Notes: generated by a model not told the origin, from the sequence alone. Shown: positions 16,375 to 25,155, counted from the stretch's first letter. The stretch: DNA of 64,000 nucleotides from an uncultured Bacteroidales bacterium (GCA_910586395.1 CAJUFX010000009.1:44240-108239), one strand, 5' to 3'. Numbers and translations: made by a program.

Positions 16375-19300
16375 ATGAGGATTTCAGGAATAAAGTCTGG
16401 ATTGAAACGGATGGCTCTCAGGTCGGCATGGTTGCTGTCCGGTTGCATGGCGTTCGGCATGGCGTTCGGACAGACTCAACCGCCTTGGCCGTTGACGGGC
16501 CAATCGTCCGGCGTCTCGCCGGAACGGCCGTCGGCACCGCTTTTTTCGGCCGACAGCCTGTTGGCGCAGATGACGCTGGAGGAAAAAATCGCACAGATGA
16601 TGGTCGTGCGTTGCGGGAGTGGTTACGATCCAGTCACGGTGCAGGACATGCAAGTCAAAATCGGGCGTTACGGGTACGGCGGCCTCTGTTTTTTCAAGGG
16701 CAATGCCTGGGATGTGTACCGGGCCGTCAAGGCCTATCAGACTATGGCCGAAATACCATTGTGGATCAGCATAGACGGTGAGTGGGGACCGGCCATGCGG
16801 CTGACGGACGTGGAGGCCTTTCCGATGCAGCAGACGTTGGGCGCGATACAGGATACGGCCTGGATCAGCCGCATGGGCGCGGCCGTGGGTTGGCAATGCC
16901 GGCAACTGGGTATTTCGTGGAACTTCATTCCCGTGCTGGATGTCAATTCCAATCCGCAGAACCCCGTTATCAACATGCGCTCGTTCGGCGAAGACCCGCT
17001 TCTCGTGGCCGGGCATGGCGCGGCCTATGCCCGCGGCATGCGTTCGCAGGGCGTCGTGGGGTCGCTCAAGCATTTTCCCGGGCATGGCGATACCGAAAAG
17101 GATTCGCATTATACGTTGCCGGAGATCAAGCATGATACGGCTTATATGAAACGTGTGGATCTGTTCCCGTTTCAGGCCTTGATCGATCAAGGTGCCGAGG
17201 CCGTCATGATCGGACATCTGCTGGTGCCGGCCGTCGATGCCAAGGGACCGGCCTCCCTGTCGGCCAAGTGGATTAAGGATTGTCTGCGCGGAAGCATGGG
17301 TTTCCGCGGCCTGACGGTAACCGACGGCCTTGAGATGAAAGGTGTGGCCGATGGCGTGAAATGGGGGAGCGGCGAAGTGGAAGTTCGGGCCGTGGAGGCC
17401 GGCGAAGACGTGTTGCTTTTGCCGGCTTCTCCGGATGTGGCGATAAAGGCTATCGCACGGGCGGTTCGTCACGGCCGTATTCCTGTAGCCGCCATAGATT
17501 CGGCTGTACACCGTATATTGAAACTCAAAGCCGAGACGTTGGGCGCGTTTGTCTTGCGGTCGGCCGATTCGGTCGGTATCCGCCCCGTGTCTTACGGCGA
17601 TTCGTTGTCCTTGGTGCGGGCGTTGAACAATCCGCGCATACAGGCCTTGCAGAACGAACTCTATGCGCGGGCCCTGACCGTTGTGGAAGACGAGCGCGGC
17701 GTTTTGCCGTTGCGCTCCGTCCGTTATCCGGCCAAAGCCTGTGTCCATATAGGCGATTATACCGGGCGGGTGGAAATCCGCAAGTCAACCGGGGCCTTGC
17801 ATGCGGATGTCTTTGGCCGCATGCTGGAACGTTATGCCGATTTCGACCATTATTATATAGACCGGCGAATGCCGGCGGACAGCCTAAGGGGACTGTTGTC
17901 GCATTTGAACCGTTATGATTTGACCGTCATAGATTTGGGTGGTACAAGTTCGTATCTGAGCCGCCGTTATGGTATTACGGATGCCACGTTGGCATTTTTG
18001 CGGCTGTTGCAGGCGTTGCCGGGTGAAACCGTATTGGCGTCGTTCGCGCCGCCTTATGCGTTGGGATTATTCGATAAATTGTCGTTCTCGGCCGTGGTCT
18101 GCGGTTATCAGGATGTGCCGGCCGCCCGTTCCGCTATGGCGCAATTGTTGTTCGGCGGTATCGCAGCGCAAGGCCGGTTGCCGGTTCGGGTCGGTACGCG
18201 TTATCCGTTGGGGACGGGGCTGACCACCGAAGCCGCGTCGCTCTCTTACGGTCTGCCGGAGCAGGTCGGATTCAGCAGCGCGGATTTCCGTTTCGTCGAT
18301 TCCCTCGTGCAGCACGGTATCGATACGGCGGCCTATCCGGGGTGTCAGGTTCTGGTAGCCTATAAAGGTAAAGTTATCTACGACAAGAATTTCGGACATT
18401 TTACCTATGCGAAGAAACAGCAGGTGGGGGATGCCGATCTTTACGATTTGGCTTCATTGACCAAGGTGCTGGCCACGACGGTCGCCTACATGCAGCTTTA
18501 CGACCGCGGCGTTTACCGTCTGGACCAGGCGATTTCGCGCGCCGTGCCGCGTCTGTTGCGGACCGACAAAAAGAATATCACGTTCCGAAAATTGTTGGCG
18601 CATGAATCGGGGCTGAAACCGAGTTTGCTGACCTCCAAGCCGGACAGTTATCCGAATCGCGATTACCTGAGTGGGGAACGTGACGAAGAATACATATGGC
18701 CCGTGGCCGACAGTCTGTACCTGCACCGTCGGGCGCGCCGCGAACTGCGCGAGGAAATGGACAAGATGCCGTTGGGGCGTCCGACTTATCAATACAGCGA
18801 TTTAGGGTTTCAGTATCTCTACGAAGGTTTTCAGTTCCTGACGGATGAGCCTCTGGAAGACTACGTGCAACGGCATTTTTACGATAGTCTTGGTTTGAAC
18901 CGATTGACGTATCGACCGTTGGATAAGTTCCCGTTGGCGCGCATCGTGCCGACCGAGTGTGATACGGTTTGGCGGCACCGCACGATTCGCGGCTATGTAC
19001 ACGACCCGATGGTCGCGTTGTTCGGCGGCGCCGGCGGGTCGGCCGGCCTGTTCGGTACGGCGCACGATGTGGCCGTGGTGGCTCAGATGCTGTTGCAGTA
19101 CGGACAGTACGGCGGTTACCGTTATATAGACAGCGCGACGGTGGCGCTGTTCGGCTGTGCGGATTTTTCATCGGCCAAAAACCGTCGCGGCGGTGGTTTC
19201 GACAAACGGCCGTTGGAGGAAGACGCGCCTTCGCCTTGCGCCCTGTCGGCATCACCCCAAAGTTTCGGCCACAGCGGTTTTACGGGGACGTATTTCTGGG

Positions 19301-19512
19301 TCGATCCGGAAAAGGAAATCGTTTATGTCTTTCTTTCCAATCGCGTGCATCCTTATCCGCATCCCAATCTATTGCTGAGGTTGAGCATACGGACCGACAT
19401 TCAGGATTATATTTACGGGTTGTGGCGGAATCTGCCGGAAAACAGGCTGGATATGCCGGAACTTGGGCCTGAGCCCGTATCCGTCGATGCGGCCGCGTCG
19501 GAAAACCTATAG
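16375..19512 (+). CDS. GH3 glycosidase fused to a beta-lactamase-fold serine hydrolase
   Basis: The ATG at 16375 follows GGAAGGA and starts a signal peptide; the frame extension to 16306 lies inside dapB. 1,045 residues. The exported N-terminal half (about residues 55-400) is a NagZ-like family 3 glycoside hydrolase: KHFPGHGDTEKDSH at residues 232-245 carries the catalytic His, and LTVTDGLEMKGV holds the nucleophile Asp317. A linker or GH3 C-terminal domain (to about 640) leads to a class C-type serine hydrolase with Ser694-x-x-Lys697 (SLTK), Tyr807-Ser-Asp and His966-Ser-Gly. The signal region allows either cleavage after AFG or lipidation at Cys24 (LLSGC). GH3 enzymes of this type release N-acetylglucosamine; the second domain may act on peptides or D-amino acids. 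It is downstream of dapB and converges with anmK, overlapping it by 6 bases. Confidence 0.88.
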   Translation: MRISGIKSGLKRMALRSAWLLSGCMAFGMAFGQTQPPWPLTGQSSGVSPERPSAPLFSADSLLAQMTLEEKIAQMMVVRCGSGYDPVTVQDMQVKIGRYGYGGLCFFKGNAWDVYRAVKAYQTMAEIPLWISIDGEWGPAMRLTDVEAFPMQQTLGAIQDTAWISRMGAAVGWQCRQLGISWNFIPVLDVNSNPQNPVINMRSFGEDPLLVAGHGAAYARGMRSQGVVGSLKHFPGHGDTEKDSHYTLPEIKHDTAYMKRVDLFPFQALIDQGAEAVMIGHLLVPAVDAKGPASLSAKWIKDCLRGSMGFRGLTVTDGLEMKGVADGVKWGSGEVEVRAVEAGEDVLLLPASPDVAIKAIARAVRHGRIPVAAIDSAVHRILKLKAETLGAFVLRSADSVGIRPVSYGDSLSLVRALNNPRIQALQNELYARALTVVEDERGVLPLRSVRYPAKACVHIGDYTGRVEIRKSTGALHADVFGRMLERYADFDHYYIDRRMPADSLRGLLSHLNRYDLTVIDLGGTSSYLSRRYGITDATLAFLRLLQALPGETVLASFAPPYALGLFDKLSFSAVVCGYQDVPAARSAMAQLLFGGIAAQGRLPVRVGTRYPLGTGLTTEAASLSYGLPEQVGFSSADFRFVDSLVQHGIDTAAYPGCQVLVAYKGKVIYDKNFGHFTYAKKQQVGDADLYDLASLTKVLATTVAYMQLYDRGVYRLDQAISRAVPRLLRTDKKNITFRKLLAHESGLKPSLLTSKPDSYPNRDYLSGERDEEYIWPVADSLYLHRRARRELREEMDKMPLGRPTYQYSDLGFQYLYEGFQFLTDEPLEDYVQRHFYDSLGLNRLTYRPLDKFPLARIVPTECDTVWRHRTIRGYVHDPMVALFGGAGGSAGLFGTAHDVAVVAQMLLQYGQYGGYRYIDSATVALFGCADFSSAKNRRGGGFDKRPLEEDAPSPCALSASPQSFGHSGFTGTYFWVDPEKEIVYVFLSNRVHPYPHPNLLLRLSIRTDIQDYIYGLWRNLPENRLDMPELGPEPVSVDAAASENL

Positions 19513-20574
19513 GAAGACGCATCCGCCGACGTGATCGGCGGATGCGCCGGTAACGCTGCGGAGGCAGTTGATGCGGTTTTGCAGACGGAGTAAACCGAGA
19601 AATGCGAAAATCAAGGCTTCCTTGTATTCGATGAGCATGGCGTCATCGGTCTCGCACACCGCTTTCGGGCAGGCTTTACGGATGTTTTCCACAAGAAAGC
19701 CGTTGAACGCGCCGCCGCCCGTGATGAGCATACGGCCAGCCCGTTCGCAGACACGTCCGATTTGCGCTGCGATATGTTCCACAAATGTGCGGAGGATGTC
19801 CGCTTCGGAAAATCCTTGTTCTATATAATTAAGGTAAATCGGTTGCTGGACGCGTTCGAACCATTCCCGTCCCAGCGATTTGGGCGGAGACTGCCGGTAG
19901 AAATCCAGTGCGTCGAGCCTTTCGCGCAACGCTTGTATTCTTTTGCCGTTTGCGGCCAGCGCGCCGTTGCGGTCGAACGGCAAGCCTTGGCGTCGCGCCA
20001 GAGTATTCAGCGCCATATTGCAGGTTGTGATGTCGAAAGCCTTGCGTTGCCCCTTTTCTTCGTATGAGATATTGGCGATCCCGCCTAAATTGAGGCAATA
20101 CGCATATTGGCCGAACAGCAGGCGGTCGCCTATCGGTACGAGCGGCGCGCCTTCTCCGCCCAGGGCGACGTCTTTGTCCCGGAACTTGCCGACAACGGGC
20201 AGTCCGCAGACGGCTGCCACTGCCGCACCGTTGCCGATTTGCAACGTCAAACCCTTGTGCGGTTCGTGGAATACCGTATGGCCGTGCATGGCCACCGCCT
20301 GTGCCGTCAGGTCGTGGGTCTGCATGAAAACAAGGATTTGTTCGCCGACGAATCGGCCGTATTCCACATCTAAAAAACTCAATTCCAATCCGGAGAGCAA
20401 ATGGGCTTCCGACAGTCGTTGACGCCAGGCTTCGGGATAGGGGCGGCTTTCGGCCGCTTCGATATGGAATTTCAGTCCGTCGGCCGATTCAAAAACGACC
20501 GAAACCAAATCCAGACCGTCCAGCGAACTGCCGGACATCATGCCGATGATACGGAAGGGGAAATTCAACGTCAT
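19507..20574 (-). CDS. anmK: Anhydro-N-acetylmuramic acid kinase
   Basis: AnmK phosphorylates 1,6-anhydro-MurNAc to MurNAc-6-phosphate during cell-wall recycling. The N-terminus contains GMMSGSSLDGLDLV, the phosphate-binding signature, followed by GHTVFHEPHKGLTLQIG and GKFRDKDVALGGEGAPLVP, all characteristic. LITGGGAFNGFLVENI is the second sugar-kinase loop. 355 residues, as expected. The gene converges with the GH3 fusion, whose NagZ-like domain would supply the substrate, and lies 12 bases downstream of tsaB on the minus strand. Confidence 0.93.
   Translation of the reverse strand: MTLNFPFRIIGMMSGSSLDGLDLVSVVFESADGLKFHIEAAESRPYPEAWRQRLSEAHLLSGLELSFLDVEYGRFVGEQILVFMQTHDLTAQAVAMHGHTVFHEPHKGLTLQIGNGAAVAAVCGLPVVGKFRDKDVALGGEGAPLVPIGDRLLFGQYAYCLNLGGIANISYEEKGQRKAFDITTCNMALNTLARRQGLPFDRNGALAANGKRIQALRERLDALDFYRQSPPKSLGREWFERVQQPIYLNYIEQGFSEADILRTFVEHIAAQIGRVCERAGRMLITGGGAFNGFLVENIRKACPKAVCETDDAMLIEYKEALIFAFLGLLRLQNRINCLRSVTGASADHVGGCVFL
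19519..19545. other. Perfect hairpin within the 3' end of anmK
   Basis: GCATCCGCCGA and TCGGCGGATGC form an 11-bp perfect stem with a 5-base loop. It lies just past the end of the convergent GH3 gene and inside the last codons of anmK. Neither side is followed by a clear T-run, so a role as terminator for the convergent pair is possible but not shown. Confidence 0.35.
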
Positions 20575-20586
20575 AAGCCGAAAGCA

Positions 20587-21297
20587 TCACAAACCCTTGA
20601 CATGCGGCTTGCCGGCCACGAAGTCTTTGAGGTAAAACGGTACGAAATAGGCTGTGTCCTCAAACTCGCCCGCATGGTAGGCGCGGGTTGCGAGGGGGGC
20701 CATATAGCGGGCGTTCGGTTCCCAGCCGGGTAGAAAAAACAGGTTGGGGCGCTGGCCCAGGACCGCCCGGCATTTTTCGGCGCCGTTGCCTAAGAAATAG
20801 AGTTTCTGTTGCGGTGTGGCGATATATTCGATGTAGGAGCCGGCTTCGATGATGTCGGCCTGCACGTCGCGTATCATTTCGCCCGTACCGGTGTATAACC
20901 CGGCGTAAACTTCCATGCGGCCGGCATCGGTCATCGGGCAGAACAAGGCGTTGGCCGCCGTATCGGTATCGAAACTCCGGGCCGCCTCCATCGCCAAAGC
21001 CTGCAAAGGGCTTACGGCTATCAGGGGTTTGTTCAACGCATAACACAGGCCTTTGGCGGAAGAGACGCCGATACGCAATCCGGTGTAAGACCCCGGCCCT
21101 TTGCTGACGGCTACGGCGTCGAGTCCGGCCGGCCGCAGTCCGCTTTCCCGTATCACTTCGTCCACGAACGTGAGCAACAGGGCCGCATGATCGCGTGTGG
21201 CCGCCTTTTCGCGGGCGGCCGTAATCTTTCCCTCGCGGTACAAGGCCACGGAAAGCGTAGAGGTGGAACTTTCCAACAGCAAAATTGTCGGACTCAT
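20587..21297 (-). CDS. tsaB: tRNA threonylcarbamoyladenosine synthesis protein TsaB
   Basis: TsaB partners TsaD in making the t6A modification of tRNAs that read ANN codons. The N-terminus ILLLESSTSTLSVALY is the ASKHA fold's first phosphate loop, and DAVAVSKGPGSYTGLRIG contains the hallmark GPGSYTGLR. It lacks the metal-binding residues of TsaD, as TsaB proteins do. 236 residues. It lies upstream of anmK in the same direction, and its probable -7 element is at 21321-21328. Confidence 0.93.
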   Translation of the reverse strand: MSPTILLLESSTSTLSVALYREGKITAAREKAATRDHAALLLTFVDEVIRESGLRPAGLDAVAVSKGPGSYTGLRIGVSSAKGLCYALNKPLIAVSPLQALAMEAARSFDTDTAANALFCPMTDAGRMEVYAGLYTGTGEMIRDVQADIIEAGSYIEYIATPQQKLYFLGNGAEKCRAVLGQRPNLFFLPGWEPNARYMAPLATRAYHAGEFEDTAYFVPFYLKDFVAGKPHVKGL

Positions 21298-21320
21298 GAA
21301 AAAACAATTTAAAGAGAATG

Positions 21321-21328
21321 CAAAAATA
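21321..21328 (-). promoter_or_regulatory. Candidate -7 element for tsaB
   Basis: CAAAAATA reads TATTTTTG on the minus strand, 24 bases ahead of the tsaB ATG at 21297. No matching TTG is seen 19-21 bases upstream. Confidence 0.4.
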
Positions 21329-21437
21329 ACGTTTGAGACGTTTCGGAAACGGTCGTTTGGGAAATGTTATCGACAGCCTGCTGTTGAGAACGCCGTCGCT
21401 TTTTGATCGACATAATAAAAAAAATCGGAAAACTCTG

Positions 21438-21445
21438 TATATTTG
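21438..21445 (+). promoter_or_regulatory. Candidate -7 element for the GIN-domain gene
   Basis: TATATTTG, an exact TAnnTTTG, lies 46 bases before the ATG at 21491. The -33 region is AT-rich without a clear TTG. Confidence 0.5.
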
Positions 21446-21490
21446 CGGTTGAATCTCCGGTCGGGACGGAGCCGGTGTCAAACAAATTGA

Positions 21491-22303
21491 ATGAAGCATA
21501 CAACGATGAAAAGTTTACGGATTGCGGGCCTGCTGTTGATAGTGGCGGGCATGGGGGTCGGTATGTCTGCCTGCCGTCAGGACGCGGGCGGTACCGGCAT
21601 TATAGTCGAAAAGGAGTACGAGGTGGACGACTTCGACGTATTGCAGGTCTCTACGTTTATGTACGTGACCTTGCACAAGGGGGAGAAAGGCGGCGTGAAA
21701 ATCAAGGCCGACAGCGCGGTCATGTCGATGATCGACGTTTCGAGCCGGCACGGTTGCCTGTGGCTGGGGGTGGACGACCGCGAGGGTTATGCCAAATTGC
21801 TGAACCGTTATACGCGGATAGAAGTCGATATCACTTATACGGACTTGAAGGAACTCATGTGTACGGGGGCGGTCAAGGTCACGATGTTGGATACGTTGCG
21901 TTGTCCCAATCTGGAACTCTCGTTGCGCGGGGCCTCAATTCTGACGGGAGCCGTGGATGTCGAAAATAAATTGTTGCTTTCGGTCGTCGGAGCCTCTTCG
22001 TTGCAGTTGGCTTATCTGAAAGCCGACCGGGTGGAAATGGAAGTGACGGGCGCTTCGTCGGTGGAATTGAGCGGGCGTGCCAATTCGGCCGATCTCGCCT
22101 TCATGGGATCTTCCGTTTTCAAGGGCGAAACCTGGAAGGTGGATTCGTTGTTCATTTCGGCTTTCGGGGCCAGTACGGCCACCGTGTATGCCGTGGACGG
22201 TTTGCGGGCGGAAGCCATGGGGGCGAGTACGATCCGCTATGTCGGCGTTCCGGATACGTTGGTGGAATCGGCGACGGGGGCTTCGCGCATTCAGCCGGTA
22301 TAA
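21491..22303 (+). CDS. Lipoprotein with GIN/DUF2807 beta-solenoid domain
   Basis: Function unknown. 270 residues. The N-terminus is a lipoprotein signal with a lipobox ending MSAC. The rest consists of short repeating strands such as VELSGRANSADLAF, MGASTIRYVG and ATGASRIQ, with the recurring G-A-S motif (GASILTG, GASSLQL, GASSVEL, GASTATV, GASTIRY, GASRIQ) at intervals of about 20-25 residues. This is the parallel beta-helix pattern of the family often called putative auto-transporter adhesin head GIN. Lipidation would place it on a membrane, probably the outer one. A second possible start is the ATG at 21506. It is followed by the rpmG promoter, so it seems to be a single-gene unit. Confidence 0.78.
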   Translation: MKHTTMKSLRIAGLLLIVAGMGVGMSACRQDAGGTGIIVEKEYEVDDFDVLQVSTFMYVTLHKGEKGGVKIKADSAVMSMIDVSSRHGCLWLGVDDREGYAKLLNRYTRIEVDITYTDLKELMCTGAVKVTMLDTLRCPNLELSLRGASILTGAVDVENKLLLSVVGASSLQLAYLKADRVEMEVTGASSVELSGRANSADLAFMGSSVFKGETWKVDSLFISAFGASTATVYAVDGLRAEAMGASTIRYVGVPDTLVESATGASRIQPV

Positions 22304-22330
22304 GCGATTGGAAAAATAAATGGGAAGCGC

Positions 22331-22361
22331 TTGCAATTCTCCTAAAATATACCTACTTTTG
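22331..22361 (+). promoter_or_regulatory. Promoter of rpmG
   Basis: TTG (22331-22333), 20 bases, then TACTTTTG (22354-22361), a perfect fit to the Bacteroidota consensus. The rpmG ATG follows 27 bases later. Confidence 0.8.
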
Positions 22362-22387
22362 CGCTTCCAAATTGAAAGGTCAGAACT

Positions 22388-22576
22388 ATGGCAAAGAAGA
22401 ATAAAGAGGCTCGCGTTCAGGTGATTCTGGAATGCACGGAGCACAAGGCATCGGGTATGCCCGGAACGTCTCGGTATATTACTACCAAGAATAAGAAGAA
22501 TACGCCGGATCGGTTGGAATTGAAAAAGTACAATCCGATTTTGAAGAAAGTAACCGTTCATAGAGAAATTAAATAG
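22388..22576 (+). CDS. rpmG: 50S ribosomal protein L33
   Basis: Large-subunit ribosomal protein. The 62-residue sequence starts MAKKNKEARVQVILECTEH and contains SRYITTKNKKNTPDRLELKK, the core of L33. Only one cysteine is present, so this is the zinc-free form without paired CxxC motifs. It is the first gene of rpmG-DUF4295; in many Bacteroidota rpmB (L28) stands immediately before it, but here the preceding gene is an unrelated lipoprotein. Confidence 0.95.
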   Translation: MAKKNKEARVQVILECTEHKASGMPGTSRYITTKNKKNTPDRLELKKYNPILKKVTVHREIK

Positions 22577-22586
22577 TTGAAGCGTC

Positions 22587-22742
22587 ATGGCAAAGAAAGT
22601 TGTTGCAACCCTGAAGACCTCTACCGGTAAGGATTTTGCCAAGGTAGTGAAAGTGATTAAGTCTCCGAAAACGGGCGCTTACGCTTTTAAAGAAGAAATT
22701 ATACCGAACGATAAGGTTAAGGAATATTTCGCCCAGAAATAG
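22587..22742 (+). CDS. DUF4295 small protein
   Basis: A 51-codon gene starting MAKKVVATLKTSTGKDF and ending KVKEYFAQK, 10 bases after rpmG. It is a very small basic protein conserved in Bacteroidota between rpmG and ftsY; because of the position it is thought to be ribosome-associated, but no function is established. A terminator follows 38 bases downstream. Confidence 0.88.
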   Translation: MAKKVVATLKTSTGKDFAKVVKVIKSPKTGAYAFKEEIIPNDKVKEYFAQK

Positions 22743-22780
22743 GAACTTGACTTGTCATATTATAAAGGGTTAAATGTGTA

Positions 22781-22810
22781 AGAGAGTCCCGCTTCGGGGC
22801 TCTCTTTTTG
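22781..22810 (+). terminator. Intrinsic terminator after DUF4295
   Basis: AGAGAGTCCC (22781-22790) and GGGGCTCTCT (22796-22805) pair over 10 bp with one G-T wobble and a 5-base loop, and TTTTTG follows. It separates the ribosomal pair from ftsY. Confidence 0.85.
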
Positions 22811-22816
22811 TGTTTA

Positions 22817-22824
22817 TACCTTTG
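22817..22824 (+). promoter_or_regulatory. Candidate -7 element for ftsY
   Basis: TACCTTTG lies 15 bases before the ftsY ATG and directly behind the terminator, so the -33 region would overlap the terminator stem. No clear TTG is seen at the right distance. Confidence 0.45.
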
Positions 22825-22839
22825 GGAATAGAGTGGATT

Positions 22840-23799
22840 ATGGGATTTTTTAATTTTTTCTCCAAGGAAAATTCGAAAGACCGGCAGGATACGTCGAATC
22901 TGGAAGCCGGGTTGAGCAAGACGAAAGAAAATGTCTTCAAGAAGATAACCCGGGCCGTCGCGGGAAAATCCAAGGTGGATGACGCCGTGTTGGACGAGAT
23001 AGAAGAGGCGTTGGTAACCTCGGATGTCGGTGTGGAAACGACGGTCCGTATCATAGAACGTTTGGAGAAGCGTATCGCCAAGGAACATTATCTGAATGCG
23101 TCCGAATTGAACCGCGTGCTGTGCGAGGAGGTGGAAACCCTGTTGGCGGAGAATGAAACGCAGGACTTTGCGGTTAAAGCCGAATGTAAACCGTATGTCA
23201 TCATGGTGGTGGGCGTCAATGGGGTCGGCAAGACGACGACCATCGGCAAATTGGCCCATCGTTTCAAACAGGCCGGGGCTTCCGTTGTGTTGGGGGCGGC
23301 CGATACGTTCCGGGCGGCGGCTGTGGAACAGTTGCAGGCTTGGGGACAGCGGGCGGACGTACCCGTCGTGGCGCAGGCCATGGGGGCCGACCCGGCTTCG
23401 GTCGCTTTCGATACGCTTAAGTCGGCTGTGGCCAGACAGGCCGATGTCGTCATTATCGATACGGCCGGCCGTTTGCACAACAAGATCAATCTGATGAACG
23501 AATTGTCCAAAATCAAGCAGGTCATGAAAAAAGTCGTGCCCGATGCGCCGCATGAAGTCCTGCTCGTGTTGGATGCCTCGACGGGGCAGAATGCCATCGA
23601 GCAGACGCGGCAGTTTACGGCCGCCACCGAAGTTACGGCTTTGGCGCTGACCAAATTGGACGGTACGGCCAAAGGCGGCGTCGCCCTCGGCATTTCCGAC
23701 CAGTTCAAGATTCCGATTCGGTATATAGGGGTCGGGGAAAAGATGGAGGACTTGCGTATATTTGACAAGCGCGAATTCGTGCAATCGTTGTTTATGTAA
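22840..23799 (+). CDS. ftsY: Signal recognition particle receptor FtsY
   Basis: FtsY is the GTPase that docks SRP-ribosome complexes at the membrane. The ATG at 22840 (MGFFNFFSKENSKDRQ) is chosen; the open frame back to 22774 runs through the terminator. 319 residues with no long acidic A domain, so essentially an NG-domain protein. GTPase motifs: GVNGVGKTTTIGKLA (G1), DTAGRLHNK (G3) and TKLDGTAKGG (G4). VVLGAADTFRAAAVEQL is the insertion-box region. rimO begins 4 bases after the stop codon. Confidence 0.96.
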   Translation: MGFFNFFSKENSKDRQDTSNLEAGLSKTKENVFKKITRAVAGKSKVDDAVLDEIEEALVTSDVGVETTVRIIERLEKRIAKEHYLNASELNRVLCEEVETLLAENETQDFAVKAECKPYVIMVVGVNGVGKTTTIGKLAHRFKQAGASVVLGAADTFRAAAVEQLQAWGQRADVPVVAQAMGADPASVAFDTLKSAVARQADVVIIDTAGRLHNKINLMNELSKIKQVMKKVVPDAPHEVLLVLDASTGQNAIEQTRQFTAATEVTALALTKLDGTAKGGVALGISDQFKIPIRYIGVGEKMEDLRIFDKREFVQSLFM

Positions 23800-23803
23800 A
23801 ACT

Positions 23804-25114
23804 ATGGCGACAATCAAACTCATCAGCTTGGGCTGTTCCAAGAATACCGTCGATTCGGAAGTCATTCTCGCGCATGTGCTGCCGGCGCATTGGACCTGGT
23901 TGCCGTCCGAGAGCGCGAAGCATCCGGATATTTTGCTGATCAATACCTGTGGCTTTATAGGCGATGCCAAGCAGGAATCCATTGACATGATTTTGCGCTC
24001 CTGCCTGTTGAAGACCAAGGGACGTATCCGGAAATTATATGTCATGGGCTGTCTGGCGCAGCGTTACGGCAAGGAACTGGCGGCCGAGATTCCGGAAGTG
24101 GACGCTTGGTTCGGCGTCAGGGAACCGGAAAAGGTCATCGCGTCCATTGTGGGCGAAACCGATGCGGTCTTGGCGGATTTCAATCCGGAACGGCGGGTGC
24201 TGACCACGCCCGCGCATTACGCCTATCTCAAGATTTCGGAAGGTTGCGACCGGCAATGCGCGTTCTGCGCTATACCGTTGATTCGCGGCAAGCATGTTTC
24301 CCGTCCGCTGGAAAGCCTGCTCAAAGAGGCGGAGGCGCTTGTCCGGCAGGGCGTCCGGGAACTGATACTGGTAGCCCAGGACGTGACCTGTTACGGGTTG
24401 GATTTATATGGCCGTCAGCGTATCGCCGACTTGGTGCGGGCCTTGGCGCGCATAGACGGCCTGCGTTGGATCCGTCTGCAGTATCTTTATCCGCATTCGT
24501 TTCCGGAAGACTTGCTGCCGTTGTTTGAAAGCGAACCCAAATTGTGCGCCTATATCGATATGCCTTTGCAGCATATTTCCTCGCCGGTCTTGCAGAGCAT
24601 GTGCCGGGCGACGAATCGCGAGAAGACGATGGCGTTGTTGCATAAACTCAAAGCGGCCTTGCCGGAAGCCGTGTTCCGCACCACGCTGATTGTCGGTTTC
24701 CCGACCGAAACCGAAGCCGCCTTTGAAGAACTCAAGGACTTTGTAAAGGAATTCCGATTCGACCGTCTGGGCGTTTTTACCTATTCCGAAGAGGAAGGCA
24801 CGCCGGCGGCCGCTATGGAAGATGTCGTGCCGGCCGAGGAAAAAGAACGCCGCGCCGACGAAATCATGCGGTTGCAGGAAGATATTTCGCTCAGTCTGAA
24901 TGAAGCGCGGGTGGGCAAATTGTTCGAAGTCGTCATAGATCGCGAAGAGGGCGATTATTACATAGGCCGTACGCGTTATGATTCGCCGGAGGTGGACGAT
25001 GAGGTGCTGATAGAGCGGGCAGACGGTAAATTGCAGATCGGCGGGTTTTATGAGGTGCGGATTACGGAAGCGGAAATCCACGATCTGTACGGTCGGGTTG
25101 TCGGCGCGTGTTAA
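23804..25114 (+). CDS. rimO: Ribosomal protein S12 methylthiotransferase RimO
   Basis: RimO is a radical-SAM enzyme that thiomethylates an aspartate of ribosomal protein S12. The ATG at 23804 gives MATIKLISLGCSKNTVDSE, the UPF0004 N-terminus with its first cluster cysteine; Cys in NTCGFIGDAK and MGCLAQRYG complete that cluster. The radical-SAM motif is SEGCDRQCAFCAIP (CxxxCxxC), and the C-terminal 65 residues form the TRAM domain. 436 residues. LGCSKNTVDSE rather than the MiaB form supports RimO over MiaB. It follows ftsY by 4 bases, a common Bacteroidota pairing. Confidence 0.94.
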   Translation: MATIKLISLGCSKNTVDSEVILAHVLPAHWTWLPSESAKHPDILLINTCGFIGDAKQESIDMILRSCLLKTKGRIRKLYVMGCLAQRYGKELAAEIPEVDAWFGVREPEKVIASIVGETDAVLADFNPERRVLTTPAHYAYLKISEGCDRQCAFCAIPLIRGKHVSRPLESLLKEAEALVRQGVRELILVAQDVTCYGLDLYGRQRIADLVRALARIDGLRWIRLQYLYPHSFPEDLLPLFESEPKLCAYIDMPLQHISSPVLQSMCRATNREKTMALLHKLKAALPEAVFRTTLIVGFPTETEAAFEELKDFVKEFRFDRLGVFTYSEEEGTPAAAMEDVVPAEEKERRADEIMRLQEDISLSLNEARVGKLFEVVIDREEGDYYIGRTRYDSPEVDDEVLIERADGKLQIGGFYEVRITEAEIHDLYGRVVGAC

Positions 25115-25155
25115 GGCGTCCGGCCTGTTAAGCGTGTGATAGGGACGGCCGGCGT

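Noticed and set aside
13000..16400. A parS site near parA-parB
   Set aside because: I looked for the usual 16-base parS palindrome in and around the genes and did not see one; it may lie elsewhere near the origin.
16384..17748. 454-codon open frame on the minus strand
   Set aside because: Opposite the GH3 domain, whose catalytic motifs are on the plus strand; His/Arg-rich shadow.
22717..24045. 442-codon open frame on the minus strand
   Set aside because: Runs across a terminator, ftsY and the start of rimO in antisense; no family motif.
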